Assembly (NCBI GenBank): GCA_036768485.1
Contig: JAVLUZ010000344.1
Location: forward strand, 1-64,000
DNA length: 64,000 bases
From: Mermis nigrescens
Taxonomy: Eukaryota; Nematoda; Enoplea; Mermithida; Mermithidae
Reading direction: 5' to 3'
Shown here: one piece after another, positions 54,901 to 56,839 of the stretch
Numbering within the stretch: the first letter of the stretch is position 1
Layout: each line of letters starts with the position of its first letter
The notes under the pieces: generated by a model
Told to the model about the DNA's origin: nothing
Database searches by the model: none
Seen by the model: the letters and a program-made list of their open reading frames with translations, nothing else
Translations under genes and position numbers: made by a program

Positions 54901-55129
54901 TATTTTTATGTGTCCTGTCCTTATAGATAAGCAATTAAATAAAGGCGGACAGATCGAAGTGTTGATGATTTATTATCATAATCAGAATGCAGCCTATTGT
55001 TTTTTTGACATATTTAAGCAAAATTTGAACGAGAATGAGTATGGGCCTTCCCAAGAGCGATTCGTACCATATCCCGTGCGCACATTGTTTTTCGATGGAA
55101 CAACTGTAAAAATTTGGGACGAAAATTGA
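5106..55129 (+). CDS. FAM91A1: FAM91 family protein (FAM91A1 orthologue), 20 exons, 5' end outside window
   Basis: FAM91 proteins are cytosolic factors of the trans-Golgi. The human protein binds TBC1D23 and forms a complex with WDR11 that helps golgins capture endosome-derived vesicles (established knowledge). I recognised it by recalled similarity to human FAM91A1: blocks such as [54 protein letters not shown] and [10 protein letters not shown] occur in the family order. Twenty exons with GT-AG borders and consistent phases give about 770 codons; the human protein is about 838 residues, so only the N-terminal 60-70 residues are missing, and no exon for them is visible in 1-5105. Exons lie at 5106-5257, 5378-5435, 5508-5575, 10117-10233, 11913-12003, 12837-12899, 14546-14652, 14721-14759, 17071-17171, 18046-18170, 22199-22302, 25708-25801, 27106-27275, 29299-29386, 35223-35333, 40385-40498, 41560-41647, 46924-47275, 51033-51102 and 54932-55129. 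One exon has an apparent frameshift. Exact borders are inferred, not tested with RNA. Confidence 0.95.
5378..5435 (+). CDS. FAM91A1: FAM91 exon 2 of window
   Basis: The acceptor is tttttcag and the donor gtaagc. It encodes [16 protein letters not shown], which matches NSEKSYDSLPNFTAAD in the human protein. The preceding intron is only 120 nt. The last base (T) joins GT of the next exon to make the Cys codon. Confidence 0.93.
5508..5575 (+). CDS. FAM91A1: FAM91 exon 3 of window
   Basis: The intron before it is 72 nt, ending ttcaatag. It encodes [20 protein letters not shown], one of the best conserved blocks of the family, then IK before donor gtttac. A 4.5-kb intron with a mariner-like and a hAT-like element follows. 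Confidence 0.93.
5662..6452. mobile_element. Tc1/mariner-like MITE
   Basis: Inverted ends CAAGGTGGGCTATAAAAAAC and GTTTTTTATGGCCCTCCGTG, flanked by TA (TATA) on both sides. No transposase frame. The interior resembles the element at 38747-39677, for example around GTAAAGATTGCTTAT. Confidence 0.75.
6753..8229. mobile_element. long hAT-like element 5, GC-rich subterminal arrays
   Basis: A perfect 23-bp inverted repeat beginning AAGCCCGAAACATACTTCAC bounds it. Both subterminal regions carry repeats of GAAGTATGCC (or its complement) mixed with palindromes like CGCCGCGCGGCG, about three on the left and five on the right. The GC content contrasts sharply with the flanks. It contains a family B insertion and no transposase. 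I could not define a TSD. Confidence 0.75.
7533..7792 (+). mobile_element. family B hAT-like MITE
   Basis: Begins CATACGTGGGCAGCAAG and ends CACGCCCAGGTGTG. Perfect TSD CTTCTATG at 7525-7532 and 7793-7800. Nested inside long element 5. Confidence 0.95.
8475..8647 (-). mobile_element. family C MITE, left end uncertain
   Basis: Ends GGCCAGCTACGTGCCTG. The core is in reverse orientation. The far end is degenerate near TTTCTGGGGCTG. Confidence 0.7.
8660..9535. other. intron sequence, nothing recognised
   Basis: No exon or complete repeat. One copy of the GC hairpin lies at 9344-9359. Confidence 0.4.
9544..9887 (+). mobile_element. family A hAT-like MITE
   Basis: Ends CAGTGTTTTTTTTTTGTA and GTACAAAAAAACGCTG. 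Flanks ATTTGCGC/CTCTGCGC agree at 5 of 8 positions. Confidence 0.8.
10117..10233 (+). CDS. FAM91A1: FAM91 exon 4 of window
   Basis: It encodes [20 protein letters not shown], then a stretch with [16 protein letters not shown], matching human KFFRRKTARDLLP...WWVVQAGYITEDDIK. Phase 0 at both ends; donor gtaaat. The acceptor ctcgttaaag has a weak pyrimidine tract, but the frame and the alignment leave little choice. Confidence 0.9.
10329..10978 (+). mobile_element. family E element carrying a nested family D copy
   Basis: Begins GTACATGTAAAGGCTC and ends CCCTGTTACGTGCATAG. Perfect TSD TTCTGCCC at 10321-10328 and 10979-10986. It starts 96 bp after exon 4. Confidence 0.9.
10397..10812 (+). mobile_element. 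family D MITE nested in family E
   Basis: Begins CAGACATGTCATAGCATG and ends GATCATATACTTATG. TSD TTAACGAC/TTAACGGC (7 of 8). Confidence 0.85.
11020..11437 (+). mobile_element. family D MITE
   Basis: Shares with other D copies the CATACGTGCACACCATAGGA start, the box around TCTAGAACGTAAAAA and the AAGATCATCTATG end. Borders approximate. Confidence 0.7.
11656..11888 (+). mobile_element. family B MITE abutting FAM91 exon 5
   Basis: Begins CACAGGTGGGTGGCACC and ends CACGCCCAGGTATG. TSD ATTGTGAG/ATTGCGAG (7 of 8) at 11648-11655 and 11889-11896. Confidence 0.93.
11913..12003 (+). CDS. FAM91A1: FAM91 exon 5 of window
   Basis: The acceptor is gttgcttag, the donor gtgaga. It encodes [17 protein letters not shown] and then GFFDRLIVQ, aligning with human ICTLPEKCAVDKIIDSG...LDYNVVHSLY; this is one of the less conserved parts. 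A family B element ends 24 bp upstream, leaving only 16 bp between its TSD and the exon. Confidence 0.85.
12100..12776. other. intron sequence, nothing recognised
   Basis: No open frame fits the FAM91 chain here. TCACCCTGTAG at 12785-12795 resembles a mariner-like end, but no partner end was found. Confidence 0.35.
12837..12899 (+). CDS. FAM91A1: FAM91 exon 6 of window
   Basis: It encodes [20 protein letters not shown], matching human LYNKGFIYLDVPISDDSCIA. Two donors lie four bases apart (gtaggt, then gtcagt). Only the second, after GTA G, restores the Val-Pro-Pro junction with the next exon in phase. Confidence 0.9.
12960..13858. other. intron sequence, nothing recognised
   Basis: No element ends or exon signals that I can support. 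Confidence 0.35.
13867..14495 (+). mobile_element. family F hAT-like element
   Basis: Begins CAGTGGCAAATCTAGGATTT and ends TTAAATCCGCCCCTG, an imperfect inverted repeat. Perfect TSD CATACATA at 13859-13866 and 14496-14503. Two GC hairpins inside. Confidence 0.9.
14546..14652 (+). CDS. FAM91A1: FAM91 exon 7 of window
   Basis: The acceptor is ttgctctag and the donor gtaaaa. It encodes [20 protein letters not shown], then [15 protein letters not shown], almost residue for residue the human [20 protein letters not shown] segment. A family F element ends 42 bp before the acceptor, counting from its TSD. Confidence 0.95.
14721..14759 (+). CDS. FAM91A1: FAM91 exon 8 of window (39-nt microexon)
   Basis: A 39-nt exon between acceptor ttttttgcag and donor gtaatt, behind a 68-nt intron. 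It encodes [13 protein letters not shown], aligned with human LANVLEIDLSLVK. Phase 0 on both sides, so skipping it would remove 13 residues without a frameshift. Confidence 0.92.
14765..15670. other. intron sequence, nothing recognised
   Basis: A 92-codon frame at 14885-15163 starts well but has no splice context and no place in FAM91. I treat it as non-coding. Confidence 0.35.
15676..15900 (+). repeat. family J repeat
   Basis: It runs from GCAGGGGCCAGAGCCCCAGG to GCCCATGCTGTGCATC. Similar units lie at 25240-25455 and, reversed, 53235-53500. Confidence 0.6.
16024..16768. mobile_element. family A-type hAT element, 745 bp
   Basis: Ends CACTGTTTTTTTTTTGTAC and GTACAAAAAAAAACAGTG. Perfect TSD ATGTACAT at 16016-16023 and 16769-16776. 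Both ends have stacked TCTTTGTACA boxes; one GC hairpin sits at 16603-16617. The middle is unlike the 450-bp family A copies. Confidence 0.9.
16780..17070. other. intron sequence before exon 9
   Basis: Nothing recognised apart from the pyrimidine tract leading to acceptor acctacacag. Confidence 0.4.
17071..17171 (+). CDS. FAM91A1: FAM91 exon 9 of window
   Basis: The acceptor is acctacacag, the donor gtacgt. It encodes [20 protein letters not shown], then [13 protein letters not shown], matching human NAVSMYCRLGFAHKKGQ and the following LHSSW. It ends in phase 2. Confidence 0.93.
17455..17640 (+). repeat. family E-related fragment
   Basis: Sequence around CAAAATCGGTCGCCCCCTTT resembles the E-related tract at 6660-6750. 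Confidence 0.5.
17647..17994 (+). mobile_element. family A MITE, degenerate
   Basis: Begins CAATGTTTTTTTTTGTATCC and ends GCCAAAAAAACACGG. The interior matches family A. No convincing TSD. Confidence 0.7.
18046..18170 (+). CDS. FAM91A1: FAM91 exon 10 of window (variable linker)
   Basis: It encodes a Ser/Asp/Glu-rich stretch ([16 protein letters not shown], then [17 protein letters not shown]). It corresponds to the poorly conserved, acidic linker between the N- and C-terminal FAM91 domains. Placement rests on phase (2 in, 1 out), good splice sites and position in the chain rather than on close similarity. Confidence 0.82.
18199..18700 (+). repeat. family I copy, 3' part degenerate
   Basis: Begins CAGGCCCGTATCCAAAATTT, 28 bp after exon 10. 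Two GC hairpins at 18472-18486 and 18576-18592. Reversed relative to 54283-54891. Confidence 0.65.
19239..21474. mobile_element. long hAT-like element 1, CCCGGG/GGTACC subterminal repeats
   Basis: Inverted ends TAGAGCTGC and GCAGCTCTA. Next to each end is a run of overlapping TACCCGGGTACCCGGG-type palindromes (19260-19345 and 21390-21465). Flanks GGGAGGGT/GGGAGAGGT resemble an 8-bp TSD with one indel. No transposase. A further element is nested at 19668-20956. Confidence 0.85.
19668..20956. mobile_element. family K element nested in hAT-like element 1
   Basis: Ends CAGAGACGTAGTCAG and CTGGCTACGCCTATG. Perfect TSD GCTGACTG at 19660-19667 and 20957-20964. Contains GC hairpins near 19996 and 20085. 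Confidence 0.88.
21910..22198. other. intron sequence before exon 11
   Basis: Nothing recognised except the acceptor tract. Confidence 0.4.
22199..22302 (+). CDS. FAM91A1: FAM91 exon 11 of window
   Basis: The acceptor is cgcttttag. It encodes [20 protein letters not shown] and ends with ST. The human equivalent is [21 protein letters not shown]. The donor gtatgc is followed at once by the TSD of a family B element that begins 11 bp into the intron. Confidence 0.95.
22313..22541 (+). mobile_element. family B MITE at the exon 11 donor
   Basis: Begins CATAGGTGGGCGGCACC and ends CACGCCCAGGTACATATG. Perfect TSD ATGCGCAG at 22305-22312 and 22542-22549; the left copy starts two bases after the exon. 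Confidence 0.95.
22550..23288. other. intron sequence, nothing recognised
   Basis: No exon or repeat ends supported. Confidence 0.4.
23297..23745 (+). mobile_element. family A hAT-like MITE
   Basis: Ends CACGGTTTTTTGTATTCG and GTACAAAAAAAACACTG. Perfect TSD GGCCAGAT at 23289-23296 and 23746-23753. Two degenerate GC hairpins. Confidence 0.95.
24000..24660. repeat. degenerate tandem repeat, period about 177 bp
   Basis: TACTTTATTTTT-like starts at about 24186, 24362 and 24541, each followed about 30 bp later by CGATTCATAACCGGAGAAG or a variant. A fourth, weaker unit lies before them. Confidence 0.6.
25035..25235 (-). repeat. family H fragment
   Basis: Contains the family H word AGAAAGGGGTGAAAACCAAA and the chain of TATAGCCTTTTTGG-like phrases. 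Confidence 0.55.
25240..25455 (+). repeat. family J repeat
   Basis: Runs from GAAAATGGGAAATTTTGTGG to CCAGACCGGCCTTGCTGTGC; like 15676-15900. Confidence 0.55.
25708..25801 (+). CDS. FAM91A1: FAM91 exon 12 of window, apparent +1 frameshift
   Basis: After acceptor aactttag, the phase-0 frame reads RLKK; the downstream frame reads [20 protein letters not shown] and continues to LKLGT before donor gtaaag. Human has NLKSHAVTMFEVGKLSDESLDSF. The two frames differ by one base at the A run 25714-25719, and in the downstream frame a TGA lies at 25712-25714. The exon is 94 nt; 93 nt would be needed to keep both neighbours in frame. It is either an assembly error in a homopolymer or a true lesion. Confidence 0.85.
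25856..25935. repeat. TTA-rich microsatellite
   Basis: Imperfect ATT/TTA triplet run, with TTC interruptions. Confidence 0.9.
26336..26741 (+). mobile_element. family D MITE
   Basis: Begins ATATACATGCACAGCACGGG and ends AAGATCATGTATGG. TSD CGGTAACC/CGGTAACT (7 of 8). Confidence 0.85.
27040..27105. repeat. TTTA-rich tract serving as exon 13 acceptor tract
   Basis: Imperfect TTTA repeat running into TTATTTATAG. Confidence 0.8.
27106..27275 (+). CDS. FAM91A1: FAM91 exon 13 of window
   Basis: It encodes [20 protein letters not shown], then [20 protein letters not shown] and [13 protein letters not shown]. Human has [23 protein letters not shown]...DLLRCESLLGLDP. The acceptor ctttatttatag lies at the end of a TTTA-rich tract. 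The donor gtacgc and the last three exon bases belong to an 8-bp TSD. Confidence 0.95.
27281..27488 (+). mobile_element. family E MITE at the exon 13 donor
   Basis: Begins CATATTTGTAACGGCTCC and ends TTTACACGCATG. The left TSD CCGGTACG (27273-27280) covers the last three exon bases and the donor. The right copy is CCGCTATG. Confidence 0.85.
27497..27692 (-). mobile_element. second family E MITE in tandem
   Basis: Begins TATGTACACGTGTATGTAGC and ends GTTTAACATGTCTCG. Flanked by CCGCTATG and CCGGTAGG, variants of the same 8-mer. Confidence 0.78.
27911..27971. repeat. AT dinucleotide microsatellite
   Basis: About 30 uninterrupted AT units. Confidence 0.98.
28028..28425 (+). repeat. family G repeat
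   Basis: Contains GGGGTAATACTCTACCTAAG, a CTGTCAGGCGAT box and GGAAAAAAGACCGAAAATTC, shared with 36865-37250 and 44048-44340. Confidence 0.6.
28438..28599 (-). mobile_element. family C hAT-like MITE
   Basis: Ends CATCCACGTATCTTTGG and GGCCAGCTGAGTGCCTG. Perfect TSD CACAATTT at 28430-28437 and 28600-28607. Confidence 0.92.
28901..29222. repeat. two tandem copies of a 161-bp AT-rich unit
   Basis: TATTACTTGTATTACTACTG recurs at 28901 and 29062, and the rest of the unit repeats with few changes. The surrounding 28780-29290 is almost pure A/T. Confidence 0.88.
29299..29386 (+). CDS. FAM91A1: FAM91 exon 14 of window
   Basis: The acceptor is tactctcgcag, directly after an extremely AT-rich tract. 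It encodes [20 protein letters not shown], then PHLGPAVSE, matching human [20 protein letters not shown]...IGPAIPE. The last three bases and the donor gtatga form part of an 8-bp TSD. Confidence 0.93.
29392..29799 (+). mobile_element. family E element at the exon 14 donor, with a nested E copy
   Basis: Begins AATGCGCGTAATGGCTTG and ends CCCGTTACCTGTATG. TSD GAGGTATG (29384-29391, spanning the exon end and donor) and GAGGTATA (29800-29807). A second E copy sits at 29433-29608. Confidence 0.85.
30174..30334 (+). mobile_element. family C MITE
   Basis: Begins CAGGCACGTAACTGGCC and ends AGATACGTGCCTG. Flanks GGCTTTTG/GGATTTTT agree at 6 of 8. Confidence 0.82.
30362..30716 (+). mobile_element. family D MITE
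   Basis: Begins CAGACATGCACGGCG and ends AAGATCATGTATG. Its end faces the next, inverted D copy. Confidence 0.75.
30726..31203 (-). mobile_element. family D MITE, inverted neighbour
   Basis: Begins CATACATGATCTTCG and ends TTCCCATGCTGCGCATG. It contains a run of A/T words (30905-31070) absent from other copies. Confidence 0.75.
31559..31740 (+). repeat. family G-related fragment
   Basis: Contains CACATTCCCATAAGGGGGAG and CAAGTCACTGTCAGACGATT, as at 39805-39890. Confidence 0.55.
31805..32105 (+). repeat. family E copies inside element 2
   Basis: Begins TACATGTAACGGCTGG. A second, partial E end appears at about 32020. Confidence 0.6.
32150..33867. repeat. cluster of nested and inverted family A copies
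   Basis: Family A ends occur at 32580, 32748, 33500, 33790 and 33867 in both orientations, with GC hairpins at 32956-32970, 33047-33062, 33269-33283 and 33360-33374. At least three copies have inserted into or recombined with each other; I could not assign all borders. Confidence 0.8.
34730..34960 (-). repeat. family E copy
   Basis: Starts near CGTACTTGTAACAGAG and ends near the G/C-rich TGTGGCCGGCCC. Contains the TTTTTAGCCAAAAACTGAAG box. Confidence 0.6.
34969..35180 (-). mobile_element. family E MITE upstream of exon 15
   Basis: Begins ATGCGTGTAACAGGGG and ends GAGCCGTTACATGTATGT. TSD GTATGATC/GTATGATG (7 of 8). The right TSD ends 34 bp before the exon. Confidence 0.85.
35223..35333 (+). 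CDS. FAM91A1: FAM91 exon 15 of window
   Basis: It encodes [20 protein letters not shown], then [17 protein letters not shown]; human has VSSVWFKLYIYHVTGQGPPS...SKGTRLRKLP. The donor after AAA is the weak gttggt. I chose it because it gives exactly the five residues the family has between LP and the following YKKLL/YDRLL block. Confidence 0.88.
35525..35917 (-). mobile_element. family D MITE
   Basis: Begins AGACGTGTTCTGGGGG and ends TTCCATGCTGTTCACG. Hairpin-like TTCGGCGCTTCGCGC near 35692. Confidence 0.7.
36361..36732. mobile_element. family K hAT-like MITE
   Basis: Ends CAGGGACGTACGCGGG and CCCTGCGTACGCTTATG. Perfect TSD TGTGCTGA at 36353-36360 and 36733-36740. Confidence 0.92.
36865..37250 (+). 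repeat. family G repeat
   Basis: Begins CACATGGGCTTAGGGGGAG. Shares the CTGTCAGGCGAT and AAAAAGGCCGGAAATTCC boxes with the other G copies. Confidence 0.6.
37464..38468 (-). mobile_element. family I element with a nested insertion
   Basis: Begins AGGGGCGTAAGCAGCC and ends CCGAAATAAAACCCTGG. Perfect TSD GTACAATT at 37456-37463 and 38469-38476. Same family as 54283-54891. Confidence 0.88.
37705..38140 (+). mobile_element. family G-type MITE nested in family I
   Basis: Begins CATACATGCACATAGGG and ends CTTTGTGCAACTATG. Perfect TSD CCTAGAAG at 37697-37704 and 38141-38148. Confidence 0.9.
38747..39677. mobile_element. Tc1/mariner-like element
   Basis: Inverted ends CAGGGTGGTTAAAAAAGCG and TTTTTTGAACCACCCTG, flanked by TA on both sides. 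No transposase frame. Split by the family C copy at 39046. Confidence 0.85.
39046..39211 (+). mobile_element. family C MITE nested in the mariner-like element
   Basis: Begins CAGGCACGTAGCTGGCC and ends GATACGTGTCTG. Perfect TSD ATGATTTG at 39038-39045 and 39212-39219. Confidence 0.95.
39785..40190 (+). repeat. family G-related repeat
   Basis: Begins near CACACATTCCCATAGGG. Contains CAAGTCACTGTCAGACGATT and a perfect hairpin at 39954-39968. Confidence 0.6.
40385..40498 (+). CDS. FAM91A1: FAM91 exon 16 of window
   Basis: The acceptor is gtcttttttaag and the donor gtaaaa. It encodes [20 protein letters not shown], then [15 protein letters not shown]. The human counterpart is YDRLLITSWGHDPGVV...LTMLNDALTHSAVLIQ. 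Phase 0 at both ends. Confidence 0.92.
40547..40716 (-). mobile_element. family C MITE, 48 bp after exon 16
   Basis: Ends AAGGCAAGTATATCTGGG and GGCCAGTTATGTGCCTG. Perfect TSD TTGATTTT at 40539-40546 and 40717-40724. Confidence 0.92.
40935..41095 (+). repeat. family E fragment, 3' end missing
   Basis: Begins CATTGTAATGGCTC and continues with the G-tract and the TGACCTCCAATTTTGGCC box. It stops at a family D-like end. Confidence 0.6.
41169..41520 (-). mobile_element. family D MITE upstream of exon 17
   Basis: Begins GTTCTTGGGAGGTTTCG and ends TTCCCATGCTGCGC. The flanks are only weakly alike. Confidence 0.7.
41560..41647 (+). CDS. FAM91A1: FAM91 exon 17 of window
   Basis: The acceptor is ttctattccacag and the donor gttagt. 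It encodes [20 protein letters not shown], then [16 protein letters not shown] matches the human VHVPFPF motif; the rest is diverged. It ends in phase 1. Confidence 0.88.
41798..41959 (+). mobile_element. family C MITE
   Basis: Begins CAGGCACGTAGCTGG and ends GCTACATGCCTG. TSD CGAGTGTC/CGAGTATC (7 of 8). Confidence 0.9.
42451..42620 (-). mobile_element. family C MITE
   Basis: Ends CAGGCACGTATCTCTCG and GGCCAGCTGCATGCCTG. Perfect TSD TTTGGAGG at 42443-42450 and 42621-42628. Confidence 0.95.
43395..43573 (+). mobile_element. short family F MITE
   Basis: Begins CAGTGGCGGATCTAGG and ends AAATCCACCCCTG. Flanks TATCAATG/ATCAAATG are similar with a shift. Confidence 0.8.
43732..43971 (+). mobile_element. 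family B MITE
   Basis: Begins CTTACGTGGGCAGCAC and ends CACGCCCAGGTATA. Perfect TSD GTCTGTCA at 43724-43731 and 43972-43979. Confidence 0.95.
44048..44340 (+). repeat. family G repeat
   Basis: Contains GGGTTATTAACCCTACCTAA, a TACTGTCGGGCGCT box and a hairpin-like TTCGGCGCTTCGTG. Confidence 0.6.
44343..45050. other. possible mariner-like fragment, otherwise unrecognised
   Basis: TACAGGGTGGCGCAAGC at 44343 looks like a mariner-type end; I found no partner end. Confidence 0.4.
45335..45565 (+). mobile_element. family B MITE
   Basis: Begins CATAGGTTGGCAGCACC and ends ACGTTCATGTGTG. TSD GTTATTAC/ATTATTAC (7 of 8). Confidence 0.9.
45575..45935 (-). repeat. family H fragment
   Basis: Chain of ATAGCTATTTTCTCGACTCC-like phrases with AAAAAGG words, as in 21480-21880. 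Confidence 0.55.
46300..46855 (+). mobile_element. family F element
   Basis: Begins CAGTGGCGGATCTAGG and ends TTAAATCTGCCCCTG. TSD GGGATTCC/GGGATCCC (7 of 8). Inserted in the same family E copy as element 3. Perfect hairpin at 46715-46731. Confidence 0.9.
46924..47275 (+). CDS. FAM91A1: FAM91 exon 18 of window (largest)
   Basis: A 352-nt exon with higher GC than its surroundings. It opens with CT, completing the Ala codon from the previous exon, and encodes [20 protein letters not shown], a divergent Asp/Arg-rich stretch, then [20 protein letters not shown] and [13 protein letters not shown]. The human matches are LQHLCGYVTML and DWVPLELCFGIPLFSSELN. The donor is gttcgt. Confidence 0.94.
47415..47650 (+). 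mobile_element. family B MITE, no clear TSD
   Basis: Degenerate start GGTCTGCACCAACAAAATTC; ends CACGCCCATGTGTG. Confidence 0.75.
47655..48175. repeat. family E-related copies
   Basis: Contains GCGTAATGTGTAACAG, GATCCGCCCTGTTACACG and the GGCCAAAAATGACCAAAAAC box. Individual borders not resolved. Confidence 0.5.
48572..48806 (-). mobile_element. family B MITE, left of a head-to-head pair
   Basis: Begins CATACCTGGGCGTGG and ends GCCCACCTATG. Flanked by GTGGGGAT at 48564-48571 and 48807-48814. Confidence 0.93.
48815..49055 (+). mobile_element. family B MITE, right of the pair
   Basis: Begins CATAGGTGGGCAACACC and ends CTACGCCCACCTACG. Flanked by GTGGGGAT at 48807-48814 and 49056-49063, so three identical 8-mers bracket two elements. 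Confidence 0.93.
49360..49878 (-). mobile_element. family B MITE carrying another family B MITE
   Basis: Outer parts 49360-49386 (CTACACGTGGGTTTGGG) and 49659-49878 (ending GCCCACCTATG). Confidence 0.8.
49387..49658 (-). mobile_element. family B MITE nested in family B
   Basis: Begins ACACATGGGCGTGG and ends GCCCATCTAAGG. Perfect TSD TATGCACC at 49379-49386 and 49659-49666. Confidence 0.92.
50285..50726 (-). mobile_element. family A MITE nested in family H
   Basis: Begins CAGTGTTTTTTTGTAC and ends GAATACAAAAAACTAC. TSD TGCATGGC/TATATGGC (6 of 8). Confidence 0.88.
50804..50970 (+). mobile_element. family C MITE nested in family H
   Basis: Begins CAGGCACGTAGCTGGCC and ends CTACGTGCCTG. TSD TGAGGAGT/TGGGGAGT (7 of 8). 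Confidence 0.9.
51033..51102 (+). CDS. FAM91A1: FAM91 exon 19 of window
   Basis: The acceptor is gttattgcag and the donor gtaagc. It encodes [20 protein letters not shown], then DFQ, aligned with human LLHSSRKLSLQVLNFVHSFQ. Ten bases before the exon is the TSD of a 1.1-kb family H insertion, so only gttattgcag separates transposon scar and exon. Confidence 0.9.
51567..51811 (+). mobile_element. family B MITE nested in family F
   Basis: Begins CATCGGTGGGCGCCACC and ends CACGCCCAGGTATG. Perfect TSD AGGGGCGC at 51559-51566 and 51812-51819. Confidence 0.95.
52203..52958 (+). mobile_element. family A element, 756-bp form, nested in family F
   Basis: Ends CACGGTTTTTTTTGTACTC and TTGTACAAAAAAAACACTG. 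Perfect TSD GAATGTAG at 52195-52202 and 52959-52966. Four GC hairpins at 52333, 52425, 52642 and 52734. The middle is duplicated relative to the 450-bp form. Confidence 0.95.
53235..53500 (-). repeat. family J repeat
   Basis: Begins GATGCACAGTGTGGCCG. Reverse of 15676-15900. Confidence 0.55.
53525..53740 (-). repeat. family E-related copy
   Basis: Contains GGCCAAAGATCGAAAGTC and GAATTCGGAGCTGTTAAATG. Confidence 0.5.
53835..54280 (+). mobile_element. family E element split by a family B MITE
   Basis: Begins ACACGTGTAACGGCTCG; resumes after the insertion with CCATATTTAGGGGGG and runs to CCTCTTACTTGTATG. Confidence 0.75.
53877..54111 (+). mobile_element. family B MITE nested in family E
   Basis: Begins CATACGTGGGCAGCACC and ends TACGCCTTGGTGTG. 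Perfect TSD GTCACCGG at 53869-53876 and 54112-54119. Confidence 0.95.
54283..54891 (-). mobile_element. family I element, near full length
   Basis: Imperfect inverted ends ACAGGGCCGTATTCAGG and GGATACGGGCCTGT. Two GC hairpins at about 54446 and 54548. No clear TSD. Confidence 0.7.
54932..55129 (+). CDS. FAM91A1: FAM91 terminal exon
   Basis: It encodes [15 protein letters not shown], a variable stretch, then [20 protein letters not shown] and EN before the TGA. VPxPxxxLxFxDG near the C-terminus matches human VPLPAKNLIFKDG. The stronger-looking acceptor cttatag at 54926 would break phase; cutting five bases later (gataag) keeps it. An ATTAAA lies at 55144-55149, and a family B element begins 53 bp after the stop. 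Confidence 0.85.
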   Translation, partial: QLNKGGQIEVLMIYYHNQNAAYCFFDIFKQNLNENEYGPSQERFVPYPVRTLFFDGTTVKIWDEN

Positions 55130-55181
55130 TTGAAAATTGTAAGATTAAATAAGATTAATATGTAACACTTGCTTTTTCAAC

Positions 55182-55458
55182 CATAGGTGGGCAACACCGA
55201 AATTCTGGGGGGTGAAAAAATTTTCAAAGGTCAAAAATGGTCTTATAAGTGGTCGTTTGGCGATAAAAACACCATTTTTCGACGTTTCTCATTGAGTACT
55301 ATCCAATGGCATCAAAAAAATCGCTAAAAACGCAAAAAAATTTTCAAAATTTGAATTCTGGGGGTATTATGATTTGGGAGGGGGGGGGGGGGAATATTTC
55401 AACTTCTTGGGGGGAATTGCATACCCCCCAACCCCCCCCCCCCCCACGCCCACGTGTG
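55182..55458 (+). mobile_element. family B MITE in the FAM91 3' flank
   Basis: Begins CATAGGTGGGCAACACC and ends CACGCCCACGTGTG. TSD TTTTCAAC/TTTCCAAC (7 of 8). It starts 53 bp after the FAM91 stop codon. Confidence 0.92.
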
Positions 55459-55694
55459 TTTCCAACTCGTTAATTTTCTTACTATTCTTTAAACGTCGGT
55501 CGCGTAAATTTTTTGTATTGCGCACAAAGGATTGACGCCGATTTCTGAATGTTCGTTCGAATTGAGGAAATTTCGAAAATTCTGTTTCCTTTAATCTTGT
55601 AGATTTCCGGTTACAGTTCGGAAAATGATTAATCGATTAGTACTATACTTGGGCAGTGCCAAAATTTTCGGGAACAATATTTAGAGGTCACGAG

Positions 55695-55935
55695 CACACG
55701 TGGGCGTGGGGTATGCACCCTCTGCCCCCAGAAGGCCGATTACCCCCCCCCCTAGAATTCAATTTTAGAAATTTTATTTTTTTTTGCAATTTTTTGATGG
55801 CAATAGAATGTGCTCGATGAGAAACGTTGAAAAATTGCGTTTTTAGCCATTCCACCATTTTTAAGACCATTTTTTGACTTGTGAAAAATCTTGCACTTAC
55901 CCCCCCCCCCCAGAATTTGGTACAGCCCACCAATG
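55695..55935 (-). mobile_element. family B MITE
   Basis: Begins CACACGTGGGCGTGG and ends GCCCACCAATG. TSD GTCACGAG/GTCACGAC (7 of 8). Confidence 0.9.
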
Positions 55936-55959
55936 GTCACGACGAGACTGATAATAAGG

Positions 55960-56135
55960 CGAAAAGGCATTATTTTTTTGCGTTTCTCATCCATTGGCAT
56001 CAAAAAATTGCTAGGAAATCAAAAAAAAATTTCCAAAAATCGAAATCTGGGGGCTGTTTTGGTTTCTGGGGGAAGGCATTCGAGCTCATGGGGCTGCATA
56101 CCCCCCTCCCCCGAATCCCTCCACGCCCACGTGTG
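55960..56135 (+). repeat. family B 3' fragment
   Basis: Lacks the 5' third; keeps CATTGGCATCAAAAAATTGC and ends CACGCCCACGTGTG. Confidence 0.75.
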
Positions 56136-56202
56136 CTCTAGACCCCCTGAATTCTATTTTTCGTTATATTTTATGGCAATTTTTGGCGATTCAACCCCCT
56201 CA

Positions 56203-56575
56203 CCTGCCCATGTATGCCCTTCTGAATACCCCCAGAAAAATCTTCACCCCCCAGAATTGGCGATTTCTTCAAAGTTCCCAAAAAATTTTCTAAAAATTTG
56301 TAGAAAGGATGCTTTTAAAGCGTTTTTAGTTATCTATTTGCTCATAAGCGCCAAATTTTTGGGCTTCGTCAAAAATTTTTTGGCGTTTCATGTTTTGATT
56401 ATATTTTGTTCAGTTTTTCCGAATTTTCTGATTTTTTTCGAAATTTTTTTTCATGTTTTTATGCTCTAGAGCATCGTTAGAAACACTGAAAAACAATGCT
56501 TTTGACGCGCACCTGCCATCTTCGGACCCAAAAAAGGCACTTTATAATTTCACCCCTCCCCCTTCCCATGCTGGG
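56203..56575 (-). mobile_element. family D MITE
   Basis: Begins CATGTATGCCCTTCTG and ends TTCCCATGCTGGGCATG. Confidence 0.7.
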
Positions 56576-56591
56576 CATGAATGATCTGGTC

Positions 56592-56839
56592 CACACATGG
56601 GTGTGGGGTGTATGCACTTCCCCCAGAAGTTGAAACCCCCCCCAGAAATCAAAATACCCCCCAGAATTGAAATTTTTTTTTGCTTTTTTGGCAATTTTTT
56701 GATGTCATTGGATAGTGCTCGATGAGAAACGTCGAAAAATGGTGTGTTTTCGCCATACGACCACTTTTAAGACCATTTTTTGACCTTTGAAATTTTTTTT
56801 AACCCCTCCCCCTCAGAATTTCGGTGCTGCCCACCTATG
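56592..56839 (-). mobile_element. family B MITE
   Basis: Begins CACACATGGGTGTGG and ends GCCCACCTATG. The flanks are only partly alike. Confidence 0.85.

Noticed and set aside
55891..56469. 192-codon open frame, the longest on the plus strand
   Set aside because: It runs through family B and D repeats and reads as low-complexity translation of G/C tracts and A/T runs.
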